Shown: one piece after another, positions 1 through 14,100 of the stretch
Position numbering within the stretch: the first letter of the stretch is position 1
How the letters are laid out: every line of letters starts with the position of its first letter
Translations under genes and position numbers: made by a program
The notes under the pieces: model-generated
What the model was told of the DNA's origin: nothing
Seen by the model: only the letters and a program-made list of their open reading frames with translations
Databases searched by the model: none
Origin: Pleurodeles waltl
Taxonomy: Eukaryota > Chordata > Amphibia > Caudata > Salamandridae
Direction: 5' to 3'
NCBI RefSeq assembly: GCF_031143425.1
Contig: NC_090446.1
Location: 659,205,717 to 659,269,716, forward strand
DNA length: 64,000 bases

Positions 1-250
1 CTCTCTCTCTATCTGTCCATTGCAAACAAAGGTTACAAGGATGTTATCATTAGGAAATACAATTAAAAAACCCTTAGAAATTCACTAAAAAAAACAAAGG
101 TTACAGGGACATTATAGTTAGGTTCAGATTTTGCACACACAAAATCCACAGAAATTCACCAATCATAGTGAGACTTATCGCAAGAAACTATAACTTGTGC
201 CCTAGGATAACTATAACTCTCACCCCATTGGGCACCTTTTTCTCATCAAT
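1..250. repeat. Two-unit diverged tandem repeat at window edge
   Basis: A motif starting ACAAAGGTTACA recurs at about 26 and 94, each followed by a similar GTTAGG/TTAGG and AGAAATTCAC segment, giving a period near 68 bp. A short CT run opens the window. No coding potential is visible. It is probably the edge of a larger dispersed repeat that begins outside the window; the family is not recognised. Confidence 0.4.
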
Positions 251-2500
251 AATTTTACTTCAAAAATTGCGGTGATATTAAATAGTTATTTTATAGGAGA
301 TTTCATCAGTGATGTAATATGTGGGATAATTATCAGTGCATGGAGATGCAAACCCATGGCAAAAATGTTATTTAAAAACCCAAGAGTTGTTTCCCAAGTT
401 TGTTTTTTAATCTGCCCCTTGGTGGGCCAGGTCAGAAGGGTGTATGAATTAAAATAATTAGGAGAAGTGAGCATATGGGCCCGCTCCTGAGGTTGATTTT
501 GGCCCCAAGGACCCCATGCCCTAGGGCCCAGCCAAGATGAAAAATGTATTTCGGCCCTGGAGGGTCCCTCCAGGCCCACATGGTCAGGGGTTCCTAGCCC
601 ACCCCTTTCTATATTTTTTTTTATTTTTTCTTGAGTCACAACTGAGTCTGAATCCCATAATGGCTGCCAACACTTCTTGGTTGACGTTTGGCAGCACATC
701 AGATCGCACCATGAGATCTGACGGACCTGCAGACCCTCTGTGCCCCTAGATATCTATATTTCTTTTTACTTTAACCACTCCAAAACTACTGAACAAATTC
801 ACAACAAATTACAAAAATGTCTCTTTCTAGACCAGGATCTACCTTCCTGCTAAATCTGGTGTAATTCCGTCCAGTGGTTCGGCTGTAATCATGTCTAAAA
901 TTCATATGGGAAATTGTAGGGGGAGTGCATTATGGAACCCCCTTTTTCTCGGCCCGTGCTCGATGAATCATCCTGAAACTTTCCAGACAGCAGCTCAAGT
1001 GACTAGTAAACTAGTTTTGAAAATTTTGTGAAAATTTGTCAAACTGCACCAGTTATTCACAAAACAAAAAACACTTTACCCTGCCTCCATAATTTTCTTT
1101 TTTTTAATGTCAAACATTGTTCATTAGATTTTCATATATAAAAAAAAGTTTGTAAAATGACAAGGGGTCGAAAAAAAGGAAAGTAACATGCACACAAACA
1201 AAAATCATAAGAGCATAAATATACAACAGTGTGTTGCATAATACTCTTTAAAAGAAACCTTCAGCCAAATGTACAGGAGAAACAAAAGAAAAGAAGAAGA
1301 GGAGCAAGGAATGCTATGAGAGAGAGGGGGGAGAAAGGAGAGATAAGAAAATAGAATATAGGGAAAGGCAGAGAAGGGAGAAAGGAGAGAAGACTTTTAA
1401 ATTTAAGGTAGTTATTGAATAGGTGAGCGAAGTAGTACTAAGAGGAAGTAGAAAAGAGAGGGAAAAGAATGAAAAGATGTTGTATGACATAGAAAACTGT
1501 AGGAATATTCAGATCTGTATTGAATTTAGGGTGAATATATAATTCCAGAGTCTCTGGCAAATTTTATGTTTTTTTTGTTCTAGATTCAGTTTTCAGGAAG
1601 GTGTTTGGGAGTTGTTCGCACTTCCAATAAGTTGTGGTCAAACCCACCATGAGTGAACAGATAGGTGAACGAGCTCTTTCCGTTCCGAAAGTATAGATTA
1701 AGACCAAATGTTACTAGAAGGAACTCTTCTTTACCAGCAGTGGGGGATTTCAGACGGGAAAGCCCCTAGGGTAATTGAAGGAAGGTCAGGTGACCATTTT
1801 GTTTTTAAGATTTGTGAGATGGCTGCACTGACGTCTTTCCAGATTTTCTTAGGACCCCACACTGTGATAGCATATGCTTAAAACCGAGTTCATTTTTTTT
1901 AGCAGGGGTCAAGTGGGTTATATGTACGCTCAGTCTGCTTTGAGCAAGGGATGGTGCAATCTTGTTTTTCGTTAATTTCATTTAGTTAGATATCTAGTCT
2001 TTGTAACCCGTTAGGAGTTGGTATTATTGCTTATTATTAGCTTCCATTTCTCCTGAAGGGGTTTTGTCAGGTTTGACATTTTTGGAGAGAGTAAGGAGTA
2101 CATTTTGGATGCCACATGCCAACCTCTTGCCAAACTGGAGAGTTAGGGGGAAGGTCAGGATTTTTGGGAAGTTTGGGTTTGGATAGATTGTCTGTGATTT
2201 TCAGGAATTTGTAGACGTCTATGTTCTTGAGATTATATATTTTGATTAACAAAAGGGGGAGGCGGTTCGAAGGTATGCCCAGATTTTGAATACTAAGAAG
2301 CCCTTTCTCTGCCCCAGTTTTTGTTGTGATGATGGAAGTAAACTTAAAATGAAGAACATGTTTTTGTTTAATTGGTATCAAGGGTGATAAGAAATTAGAT
2401 GAAGGTTTTTCCAGTATATCCCCTCTTTGGCTAAAAAGGAGCTTGGTATCTACTGTAATCTGGGAGGTTGACGCCACCCATTGATTTTGATAATCTTCAT
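251..2500. other. Intergenic, no supportable gene
   Basis: Open frames here are short (longest 137 codons) and show no domain or composition of a real protein. There is a purine-rich GA stretch around 1270-1400 and T/A-rich tracts. Nothing recognisable as an RNA gene, LTR or transposase remnant was found. Confidence 0.5.
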
Positions 2501-4600
2501 TTTTAAGAGCGATTCTTTTTTTAAATTTTATTTTTAATTCAAAGGGATGTGTTGATGAAAGAGCTTGTCAAAAATGGTACTTGCCACATTTGGTAAATAC
2601 CCTACCTATTCAGTCTAACTTGTAATGAGGACCTAAGTAGTAAAATTACATGTGTGGCGATCTCCCTATACAAAATACAAGAGAAATGGAGGCAGGGATG
2701 TCCAACTGCAGGTTTGTTAATTACATTTTGCAGTAAGTAGTGATACTGTAGCAGAACTTCAAGTACGACAAAATGCACTGTGTGAACCGGGTCTTAGGTA
2801 TATACATTTCAAACTCGCTGGAAGTTGATGTGTTCCTAAAAATACGTTTCTATATTTTTATTCACTGGCTTCCGCTAAAAGGGCGACGGCGACTGTTTAT
2901 ACCAACAGAGAGGAGTTATTGTTCTCGGTTGTATGCAAGTCCTTACTGTAGGTCATGGGTTGCCCGACTGAACACAAAGTACAGGTCAAAGTAGCGCAAC
3001 TACTTACACCTGTGGGAGAGTTGCGCAACAGCCACTCTTCAGACACTTCTGAAGGGGAGAATTATGGCTGGAGCCGACCTCGAGTTTGGAGATACCGGTC
3101 TCCACACTGGCATGCGATGGTTCGGGCGTGTGCAGGTAGAAAGACGCTGGGCTCCCGTGTTAATTAAAAGGTCTAGACAGCGTGTCTCTGTTAGCTTGCC
3201 TCTGGGTATTTGTCCTTGAAGTTTCATACCAGAGCAGCGCCAACAGGAGTATGAGCTGGGTCGATGCGCATGCGCAGAGCCCCGCCGCAACGACTATAGC
3301 TTTGTTCCCAGGGAGAAAGCAGGTGCAGGAGATATGCAGCAAAGCATCTTGTGACGCACGTCACTAGTGTCCTTACTTGTGCAAGAGGCAAGGGATCTTT
3401 ATTACGAATATAACTTATATTAGTGCGCTGATACCCAGAAGTCTGAGTGGCCCACTGCACCCCACTTTTATTTGTATTTTACTGTCCATCAGGAAAAAAA
3501 GGCATCAGTGCCACGCCGCGGGTGTTTATTGAGGTAGGATCCCATTGTTGACGTACTTTTGGAATCAGCCTTTAGAGACATTTAGGCAAGCAAGTTAGCG
3601 AACTGTCTATCAAGTCTCGCAATTACATGCCCGTTTTCAGTGATCCATATAGAAATGTGCAGGGATTAAATGGAGAGTCAGCAACACGTTTTAAGCGCTC
3701 TCTTCTGACAAACGTGTGCGATGTGCAGGTCATAATTTAAAAACTCGACTAGGGTGACCTAATCATTCATCCTTATTACCGCGATACAGTCGAGCGGTAT
3801 CAACTTTCAAGGTAATCTCTTTGTCACCTCAGTAAAAGCCACACAAACTGTCACATTCAATATCATAATAAATAAATGTATTATTTTGAGAGACAAGTGC
3901 CTTTCACACCAGCAGCGCTTTTTGAGTTGGATCAGTATTGGCAAGTGTCGAGGTTTTCTGACTAGGCAGTTGTTTGGAAAAGCCAGCAAAGCTGGTGCAT
4001 TATTTGTCAAGCAGAGCTGATTCAAAATCTATTTGATTAAAAGGCAAAAATGCCAGCCAATAGCCTAAGCCATGCCCTGATTCAAAAAAGAGTTTGCGAG
4101 ACGAAGATGTACTTCTGTTCTTAAATACTTTAATTTCCGAGGAGAAACTCACAGTTGTTTTCGCTTACTATAAATGTACGCTGATATGATGCAATTGCGC
4201 ATGTGTATTTGTGAACTCGGAGGGAAAGATTGTGGGAATTCCTGGGAGAGCGTGGTGCTTTCTTAACAACAGGAACGCACCCAAACTATGAGGCGTTCAT
4301 AAATTTTGGAAGGCGCATTCCCATCACGGATACAGTCTGAGATTTAATTTTGTACGATACAGAAAGAAGTCCCCATTCAGAGTAAAAATGAAGGTAACAG
4401 CTCTAAAATTAGTGCGACTGAAGGGGAGGAGTTTCTCAATTAGGGAAAATAAGTTTTCCCCCTGGAGAAAGAAAGAAAAAGCACTTAAGGTATTTTTGTG
4501 GTACATTTATACAATAGTACATGTACGTTTTACATTTGCACGTGTGCACATGCATAATAGTCCGACTGGGAAGGTGCTACAGTCGTAGCTCCCTAGATGT
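2501..4600. other. Intergenic with a CpG-richer patch at about 2.9-3.4 kb
   Basis: No gene is supported. The sequence between about 2.87 and 3.38 kb is clearly richer in CG dinucleotides than its surroundings. It contains a palindromic TGCGCATGCGCA at about 3266-3277, which matches the consensus for the NRF1 transcription factor, and a TGACGCACGTCA-like site near 3351. Such sites are typical of CpG promoters, but no following exon was recognised, so a promoter remains a guess. The patch could equally be part of an old LTR. Confidence 0.3.
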
Positions 4601-4763
4601 ACTCCCGAACTGAAAAAAGTTTTTAAGTATCACAAAATCATACATTTGCTCCAAATCCAGCTTTCAGCATATTGGAGTACATTCTCAACTTTTTTTTAAT
4701 AGAAATCAAGCCTCACGTTTGGAATACATTTTTAAGCTTTTTTAAAGTCACAAAAATACCTGC

Positions 4764-5340
4764 GGGAGATTTATCAAGGTTTCATGCAACTGGTACAGCG
4801 AAATACCTTACTGAGCTGCGATGTTAGAAGGAAGGGGGCAGTCTTGTGCCATATTTAACATTATATGGATCATTCCTGTTCTCCTCTTGTGCTAGGCCAC
4901 AATGTGGTGCCATGTGCAAAGTAGCTTCCCTTGCACCATGCTGCAAGGCAGGATTGGTTTTGTGCATGAAGAAGGCCCTACCTGCACAAAATCAATCCTC
5001 AGAGGCATTTTACTCGTTGCAAGTGTGCTGCAGTCTTAGAAAAGGGAAAAGACGAGTTGAAATAAAGGTATTTCTTCACATTGCACCTTTACCTGTATTG
5101 GTAAATCTGGCAATACTCCAGAATACATGGGTGGTTGTGTGGCAACACCCACACTCTGCTCATGGAACATCCCCACCATGCAGTGTAAAGCAAGGTAGAG
5201 ACTTGCACTGTCATGCATAACACCAGATTTACCAAGCCACACAGGTTGTCCTTGCTTTGCTTGGTAAATCCGAATTTAAGTTTGTAAAATGCTGCATTGC
5301 CTTGGTGCAAGGGCAACGCAAAATGATAAATCTGGTCCCC
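4764..5340. repeat. Possible MITE with weak inverted ends
   Basis: The left end reads GGGAGATTTATCAAGG and the right end reads TGATAAATCTGGTCCCC, which is roughly its reverse complement around the core GATTTATCA. The interior is rich in short inverted motifs around TGCAAG/CTTGCA and GCACCATG. This looks like a non-autonomous DNA transposon, but the terminal match is short and no target duplication was identified, so the call is tentative. The 124-codon open frame inside is not considered a gene. Confidence 0.3.
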
Positions 5341-6500
5341 CACATATTCATTGGAGCCTGAAACTCACACAGTGTACAAAATGCACTCACACGTGTAACC
5401 ATTAATGAGTACAGAAACATACTGTTGTACATTTCACATGTGAGGCAAAAGAGTATTTGCAGTGCATTTTTCTTTTTTTCTCCAAAGGCGAAAGCACTTA
5501 GAGAAATCATTTCACTTTCACCACATCAGTTAGAAGATACTCATTCTCGATTGCCACTGTATTGAAATTTACTGCTGCCCTCAATTCTTTCCATACTCCT
5601 GTTCATGTTGCACCGAAAGAGATTTTGCAGCTAGGGGTGTTTTTGTCCTAAATGCAGACAACATACTGCTGTACAGTTTTCATGGTGACTTTGCATCTAA
5701 ATGTTATTTTGCAGCTACATTTGACTTTTGTTCCTAAAGCTGATGTCCCAATGCTTCTTGCTTTACACAAAGATGATCTTTCACCTAAACTTAATATTGT
5801 ACATCACTGTGATTTGTTCACCTAGGTGGTTATCAAACTTCCTGCTGTCTATGATTTTACACTTCAATTTATTGTAACCCAAATGTGGTCTTACTGATGG
5901 ACACCTTTTATACCTAATGTGATGTCTTATCGTCTCAATATTACTTTGTATTTAATGCCATTTTATTGCTGCATACCAGAGTTGTCACATACTGAATCTG
6001 TTTCTCAAGCTTCAATAGCCTACACATATGTTGTGTGATCTTATTAAAGTCACTAACCTAAAACAAAGAGAGCTTCATGTCACACCAGACTGCAGAATGC
6101 AGATAGCACTACTTCAAAACCACAAGCACCAAACCCTCACTCCCAAAACAGAAACCGTAATCGGTAACAACTGCCTCAGTTTCAGAATGTGCTTGTTTAA
6201 ATAGTATTTTGTTATTTTGTTTGCTTTTTTTTATACTAAGGGCATACCCTCAGGGATGGCTATTGCAGCTTTTTTGATTTCGTCTACAAGACAGCACAAG
6301 CTGTCTGGGTGCAAGTGGGCGTAGACCCTGCCAACTGCTTACTATTGGTTGATTTTATTGCCAACCAGTTTGCTTCTTTTTATTGCTTTGCGTGTGTGTG
6401 ATTTCCGTCCTCTTCTTTTGTTTGTTCCTCCACAGGAACATAGCATCATTGGTTGTGTCCTTCCACTGCTTACATTTCAGACTCTACTTTTTTGGGGCAG
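5341..6500. other. Intergenic, nothing recognised
   Basis: AT-rich sequence without a supportable coding region, RNA gene or repeat boundary. Confidence 0.5.
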
Positions 6501-6826
6501 CATTCCATGAGAGTGCAAATGTTTTCCAGCTATCTCCCTTGTGTACACCTTCTCCACTGCACTCTGTGTTGCTCTCTCATCAGTGTGCTGCTTCCACCCC
6601 CCCTCCATGTTGCACTTGCCATTGTGTGCTTCTCCCTCATACTGCTTTCAGGCTGATGTGCTTCTCTCTCCAGTGCTGCTCCCCACCCCTCATTGTCCTG
6701 GTTTCCATGCTTCCCTCTTCCACTCACCCAATCGTCGCTGCTTCCCCCTACTCACTCCAACTATCTGTTGCTTCCCTCTCCCACCCTGAGGACCCCATTG
6801 CTGCCCTCTTCAATAGTGTTCTTTAA
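6501..6826. repeat. Degenerate pyrimidine-rich minisatellite
   Basis: The plus strand is strongly C/T-rich and recycles variants of TGCTGCTTCC, CTCCACTCAC and CTCTCTCC with an approximate 35-40 bp spacing. The 147-codon and 82-codon open frames across it come from this low-complexity composition and are not counted as genes. Confidence 0.4.
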
Positions 6827-9800
6827 ATATTTAATTTAGTTTGGGGGAGGGGCATAGGACCAGACAAAACATTGTTGTCAGTCTGTCCACCTTAAAAGTA
6901 TCCATTTTGGATTGGGAAATAAAAAAAAGTGACACCGTATAATTTTCTAGACATGGCTGTGGGCCTGTGGTCCGTGTCATTGCACCTTTTTTCAGCTTTT
7001 TTACTATGCTGCACAGCATCTTGTCAGTGCTGTACAGCTTGGCTAGAAGTCATTGATGAAGCATGTAGATCCCCAAGATTAGAACTACTGGCTTTGCCAA
7101 TGCTTGCTTTTATTAGTCTCTATGAACACAAAAATTCCTAAGTGGAAAATACTATCTCCTATTACTTAAATATCTGAGCTACACATCAGCCTGCATGAAA
7201 ATGGAAAAGCCATGATCCAATCTTTAGATAGGAACCTCCATATATTCGCCTTATTGTTTTATGCCCTAAAGGACCTTGAAATGACTGTTCTGGATTGGGT
7301 TATTAAAATGGTTACCTAACCCCAGTGAAAACACCATAGATTAGAATATAGCGTTGAATTTCCCTAAGAGATTATTTTCTGGCATATCATAAAAGAAGAG
7401 CAATTGGTAAGTTCAAAAATTGCAATTCTCTGGAGTTATATAGATTTAAAGCTCCTTATTTCAGAAGTGTGTTTCTTCTTCTAACTTACCCTATATACGC
7501 GAAGATAAATAGTGGAAGTGTGAAGTTGTAGTGCTTTGCATTTATAACGTCTGAATTTTTTTTGAAGAAAATGCAAACTTATTGTAATTTGTGGCGTATT
7601 TGTATACTAGATAACATAGAAATTTATTCGGTGGGCTAAATTGTAAAGATTTTTCCCTTGTATGATATGCAGAAAATATGCAAAATTCAACGGATTACAC
7701 AAAATGCACTTGGGAGGCACCTTGCATCACTATTGAATGCCATAGCATAGATTGCATTCAAAATTAAGAACGGATGTCAGTGTTAGAATCCTTAAAGCAA
7801 AAAAAAAAAAAAAACATTTCTTATCTTTTGTAATAAAAGTTAAAGTGCCAAATGGATTATGTAGGCAAAGAAATGCTCTGCAAAGAACCATTTAGGGATA
7901 TTTTTGGGTAAAAGGGTTTGCCAATTTCGTTACACAAAAGCCGTTTTTCCTTAGTTTTCTTCTAATCACAATTAATTTGGCAAAATCTTTCTTCGCAAAA
8001 TGGCTGTTTGAGAAGATTCTCACAAATTTAATCTACCCTTTTTTATTTCCACTTTTAGGCCCAAGAACAGCACAAAAAGAGCAAGCACTGTTCTTTTTCT
8101 GTGCAAACAGCATTGTCCTGGCAGCTGAAGTGTTATGTCACAAACGAACTACACCAGCGTTCACCAGCTACTTGTGTTGGCGTGATTTGTCTTCCTAAAC
8201 TCTGTGGATGGGTGTGTCTGGAGAATGCATAGGTTTCCCGCCCGTACGCCTGTACACGTACCGCCGTAGCCTATGGCCAGTGGAACATTGGGAGGAGCAA
8301 TTCTACAGATACATATATATCTAATTTAAGGAATGCATCTCAGTTTTCCTAAATATTTTGGGTGAGCACAACGTTAGAGGGTGGGCATATGAATTGTGAG
8401 GAGGCAGAAGTGTTCATGGTATGTGAAATACTTTATAACCCCAGGAGTTTGACTAATGCCATCACCTTCTTAAATAAGAAATTTGCAAAAATAAATCATG
8501 CTCCTTTATGCAAAAAAACTTCCCAATCTGTTTGTGCAAATAATTCTGCCTAAAAAGCCATCTGGGGTAGATTTAGCATGCAAACCTACCGAACTTCGAA
8601 TACGTGGTAGGATTCATCTAGCCAAATATGTGACATCTCTTTCAAATGTTTGCTCCACAAGAATCCATTCCACTTCTACTACAGCTTAAGGGCAAACCAT
8701 CACTACAAAAAAGAAGAAAGAATAATCAAAATCCAGATTATCCAATGAAACAAGAAAATTATAGAGTTAAACTATTTAAAGAGAATAAAAAAAAAAAATG
8801 AATTGCACCTTGTTATCTAATAACAATACTAAACACTGTCCATGTTATCCAAGCAAGATGTACCAAAGTCAGTGCAAAGTTTAAAAAGGTAAGAAAAGTA
8901 ATATCCATGGCCTAAAGTAACCTTCAAACATTATACCAAACATGATCATTACGATAATCGCCAACATGGAACCTTTGAAAGTTAAAGTTGTGAAAATGTT
9001 ACATGACGTCTCTATGAAACGACAGTGGCCACCTGCAAGACTCCAGCTAGCCAAGACCATGCCCAAGGGCAAATAGGTTAGCACATTTTCCCATTGAAGA
9101 TGTCTTACTTTAGATTTACTTTGACAATTCAACCAAAATGATGGGTCAGATGTTTGAAATGAGCTCACCTCTAGTGATTGCATCGCTCATAGTCCAGTCC
9201 TATGTTTTTTCCACCATGCTGCTCTAGCCAACGGCCAGACGTATGCAAATGAGTCTTGGCATTGTTCCATTAGGTACAGTACAACACAATCTGCCAGACA
9301 GGGACGAAAACAATTCCAGACCATACTTTAAACACAGACATATTCCAAATGATGGAGAACTGGGCTCTTTGAGTCTTGATCAGAAGAGTTAGCTTCCTGG
9401 TTTGGAAGACTTGCCTCTCTGTCTATACGCTACAAAGTCATCATTTTACCCAATGGAGGAGAAGTTCCACATCGTCAGTATTTGCGCCTGCACAACTGCA
9501 GTCTGTGAATGTTTGAAGGTCTCACCTCAGGGCTTTTTTGTTAATATCTTATAATACTCATTGAACTATCTACGTAAAAAAGGGAGAAGTTCGCTGAACC
9601 TTCTTTGTATGGCCCACCCAGGCCTCTTACTGGGCACAATGCAGGTACTTCGTTGAATGGGAAATGTTTGAAAAAACTCTTGCTTTGTTCATTCTAAAAA
9701 TACTTCAGCGAGGCAGTTCCAGCACCAACAGTGGTGACGTTGTCTGATTGCTCAACAGAGACACAATGTTTCAGGGTCTCCCTGCTGGGAAAAATAGTCA

Positions 9801-12380
9801 CTAGCAGGCAATAGTTTATTGGAGTGCTTTTACTCCTCCACTTCAAAAGTTTTTCAACAGTCCTTCCCAATATTCAAATTTGCCTATTAACATTTTAGGT
9901 AATTTTGGGTGTTTTCTGTGACTTTTCGAACTAGTCCATCAAGGGTTTAGGAAACAGGGGATGATGTAAATGGTAGAGTTGATAGTATACGGTGCTGTAA
10001 AAAAGCTTGTTACAATATGGAGTTTTTAAGTGGGACACTTTTTCTTGAGTTGTGAAGGCTGATGATTTGTTAGTACAAGAATTCTGGTACCTCGGAGATT
10101 AAGGGTGGTATGATCAATGGCACAAAAGGATTGCTAGTTTGTAGAATTGTGGATTTGTATGTAGTAGAATGAAGATACCTAAGATTGATTTGCTTGATTA
10201 AAGGGCATTTCTGTGTTTGCTTTGTTAATGGCTTAATTCATTTTGGACTTATTGGGTGCAGGTCCTATTGTACCCCATACATCCTTGGATGAGGGCTGGA
10301 TGCTTTAAGGCCTGTTCCAAGCTGCATTTGAGGATGTTGACACGTGCCGCCCACAGTTGAGATTTATGTGGTGTGAGAATTGCTTCTGGGCCTGCTGATG
10401 TATATTTTTGTTATGATACAGCTTTCGACAGAGGTTCCTGGAATCAGTTACCTTTGGTATGTTGTAGGCCTCTTTGTGTCTGAGGTGGACAGAGATGGAA
10501 CCTAAAACTGTCTTTGTGCTGTTGGGTGTCCATGGAGTTGGTACCCTAGTTAGGCACTTGACCTCATCAACAGTTTGCTCCCTGGGTGCCCATCTCTTCT
10601 GGAGCTGGGATAAATGTGTTGTGACCTGCTCTCTATCATTAAAGAGAAATGAGAATGTTGACCTCAGTAGTGAAGCCAGTGTGTCATGGGACCTAATGCA
10701 AGGAAAGAAATAGTCCCCCGGCTGCAGTTAGTATTATAAAATATAGCCATAAGAAAGGTTTTGGGGCACCTCTTGCCTATGGGCCCCGGTGCCACTGCAT
10801 CTGCTGCACCGATGGGAGCTCCTGGATGACCTTACAGCCATAACATCAAGGCTCCAGCATTCTCCTTGAAGTAGAGTGCCTGTCACGCTTTGCGTGCCAC
10901 CTTCTCATTATTACCAATTCTATTTAATTAAAACTCAGACACTTATTTGTCAACCGAGAGTTATTCATTGTCTAATTAAACCATCAGGCGACTGCGGATG
11001 AGTTATTGGAAGTGAGCGAACATTTTTCTTCTGCAAAACCACTCTTCAGAAAGGATTCTGCAGATCTACAAGAAGATTAAATAGTCATGTCAAGAGTGTG
11101 AAGTAGAACAGAAATACATAAAAAATGTTCTGCTAACTATTGAGCCTACAGGGCAGTACTTTAGCAGTAATTTAAAAATGAAAAAACTCACATGAACTTA
11201 TCATGGAAATAATGAGCGTCTCTCCCTATCATATAAAAATATGAATTTACATTGCAGTTGCTCAAAATGTATGTTGGAAGGGTAGAATGCGTTTACATGC
11301 TTTATCATTTCCGCATTTGAGGAGATTTCCAAAACGTTACTGCTTATTTTATCACTAGCAAGGTTTGCTATAATGTATCCCAAAGAAGACAAACAGAAGA
11401 ATTTAGAGAACAATTCCGAATACTTTAAAATATACATAATAGTTTGATAAGCAAGTCCTCCTTGATTTGATTTCGGGAAGTCAAGAGATGCAAAGAGGAT
11501 ACATTTTCCACAGCTCTTCAAAATCTTTCTGCTTATGATAGTAAAAATCTGTGCATGCACCTCTCTGGGTAAGTTACATGCAAATATTCACTGAGCAAGA
11601 ATCTCTTTATGGGATGGATTACATACATTTTGTACCTGGCTGTCAGAGCCAGTTCATTGTCATTTTTTTTGGGGGGGATGGGTGGAAGGCACAGGACAAA
11701 AAGGCACCAATAGACCTCAACCGTGATGGTAGAGGTCAGTTGCAACATATATCCCAGCATCCTTCCGAGTATAACTCTGCAAGTGGACCTAGTACATCCC
11801 TTCCACATCTGACTCTCGGGGTCACAAGAGTGAGCAGTCACAGGATTCCCAGGGCAGAAGTGTGAAGGGACCTGAGCTAAGCACTAAACAATCAACCAAC
11901 AGGTCAGGCTGAGCAAAGATCAGGCTGGCAGACACTCTTCATATTCAAGTCAGACAGCCAGGAGATGTACATGCTCTAAATGTGCAGGCACATGGCTGCC
12001 TCATCTGAACTTTGCTGGGCTGAGGATTTCACAGCCCATGGGTGTGACCTCAGCCTGACAGTGCTTGGAGGTCCCATCCTTCATGCATAGGGGGTGCATC
12101 ATAGGTAGACATGGAGCTGGGCACTTCAGTTTTAAGCCCTGAAGTGCCCAGGACTGAGTGTCCATCAGTGATACCTTGTCACGGAGTGAGGCGGGGTCAG
12201 CAACTCTCACTGTCCTCATCCCACTCTATGATGAGTAAGGAGGTGATGTCTCCTTTCATTGGCTGACCTTGTGTCAACCAATAAGAAAAGATAGCAATCC
12301 CAGCCTTCTAGAAATCTTAGATGCTTCCCTCCTGCCACCCGAGATCACTGCTGCAGCCTGATAAGTTTTTATTTTTTTGT
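6827..12380. other. Long intergenic stretch, no gene recognised
   Basis: About 5.5 kb without a supportable gene. It holds a poly-A run at about 7799-7814, several AT-rich segments, and open frames of 100-119 codons on the minus strand (8881-9183, 11201-11560) and 104 codons on the plus strand (11551-11865) that show no recognised domain. Ancient repeats are likely but could not be assigned by eye. Confidence 0.5.
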
Positions 12381-12384
12381 AATG

Positions 12385-12575
12385 TTTGGTACATGGGTGT
12401 GTGTATGCTTGAATGCATGTGTATTAAGTATACATACTGTGAATGTGTGTATGTGTATGTGCTTATGAGTTGTGGGTGTATGTGTGCTTGCTTGTGAATT
12501 TATTGGGGTGAGTGATTGTGCATGTAGATGGGCGAACGTGAGTATGTGAGTATGTATGTATGTGCGAGTGTGGCC
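12385..12575. repeat. TG-rich degenerate microsatellite
   Basis: The plus strand is an imperfect (TG)n/(TATG)n tract with repeated GTGTGTATG-type units. The minus-strand open frame over it is a His/Thr-rich artefact of the repeat. Confidence 0.65.
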
Positions 12576-13499
12576 CACAGTCTGTCCCCTGTGTGCTCAA
12601 ATTACTAGCCACCATTGCACAGCACAGCATTGCTAAATACTACACAGTTCGAACCAGTAAATGATTTACAATTGATGGCTGGGGTAAGGCAAAAGAAAAA
12701 CACACCTGCCACTGCCCTCTACTGTCATAACCAAAAGAGAAGAGTACATAGTAACATGTGAAACAGGTGCATGAGTAAGAGGGATCAGCAGTTGTAAACC
12801 CTCTGTTAAGGAACAAGCCCTAACCATAGGCAATATAAAATATTGGTTAGCACTCTTGATACATGTAAGTGTCCATAGTGTGTTTATGACCACGACATGG
12901 ATCAATGTCCACCCTTCATTGTAATTAGAAGAAAACAACAGATGATCCTGAATGTAGTTTATAATCAATTCTTCTTATAAAAAATCCATTTGATTGCAGC
13001 CAAAGAGAATATTCAAAACAGAAAGCCAATGATTGTCATTACCGTAGGACTTCTTCACGGCTTAAAAGTTCTAGACGATCATTGTACTGGAGCTAGGGTA
13101 TTCCATTTGCTTCATTTGTATTCACAGGCCTGTTGTCATAACAATACCTCATAGGTTTCAACAGTTAGTCTTTTGGCACCCTGATCATTTGTTGAGTTCA
13201 TTGTAATGTGACAGACTGCTCCTGCATCCCTTTGTAATTCTACAGTTTGGACTGGCCTTTTTTTGTTTGCTATCTTGTTTTGAAATTTTATTCTCGGTTG
13301 TTTCCCCCCCCCACTTTAGTCTTCTTTTGATGTGATCCATATCATGTGGTAACCTCTTGTGTGGCTAGGTCTATTGACCACAACAAGAGTGGACCAATTC
13401 AGGGACCATGCAAAGATTACATTGAATTCATATGGTCGGAGCTGTCGTCAATTGACAAGTGGGGTACTGTTTTTCCCAGGTGAAGTGTTGGAATGCTGG

Positions 13500-14100
13500 T
13501 TGGTAGAATTTATTAGAATCCTATAAATTCTGGAACATTTCCTCACAGAAATGTGAGCAAAATGTGTGATTTCAGTTACAGTTTGCAAGACATTCTGCGG
13601 AATACACATAGAGGGAACCATGGGTGTTACTCTAGACTCCCTTGGGTGTCTACTTTTCTGACACGTCTTAGTTTGGTAGGCTGGCCGGGGCTGTGGCTGA
13701 GATGGGGCCCAAATTATCTACATAACCAAAATGTGTCATTTTCACAAGATGAAAATTTTAAGTCTACAAAATGCATTTTGTGTCTTTTTCTGCCACAGGA
13801 ATTATCAATCCACATAATTGATGTATGGTTTTTATCTGGAGGATAGTGCAAAAACTGTGTCGTAGGAAGTTTGAGGATCTTAACAGATTCCAGAACTTCC
13901 TCACACAGAAATGTGAGGAACAGTCATGAATTTTCACAAAGTTTCAGGGCATACTGATTAGGAAAATGTGGAAGACAGACTACCCTAGATTCTTCCCGGT
14001 CCTTAGATTTCAGAAATTGAGTTAGTAGAGCTGCCATGGTTGTGACTGACTCAGAGTCTGAATAGTGCCCATGTTCACTATGGCAAGCAAGAGTAAATTT
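13500..14100. repeat. Two diverged copies of a several-hundred-bp unit
   Basis: A segment containing TTCCTCACAGAAATGTGAG at about 13540 recurs as TTCCTCACACAGAAATGTGAG at about 13898. In both cases similar text follows, including an ACTCTAGACTCCC / CCTAGATTCTTCCC motif. The copies are roughly 360 bp apart and clearly diverged. This suggests an old tandem duplication or a repeat with internal repeats. No coding function is seen. Confidence 0.4.

Noticed and set aside
8881..9183. 100-codon hydrophobic minus-strand frame
   Set aside because: No recognised domain, no neighbouring exon signals, and length within chance in AT-rich DNA.
11201..11560. 119-codon minus-strand frame
   Set aside because: No recognisable family or motif; not called.
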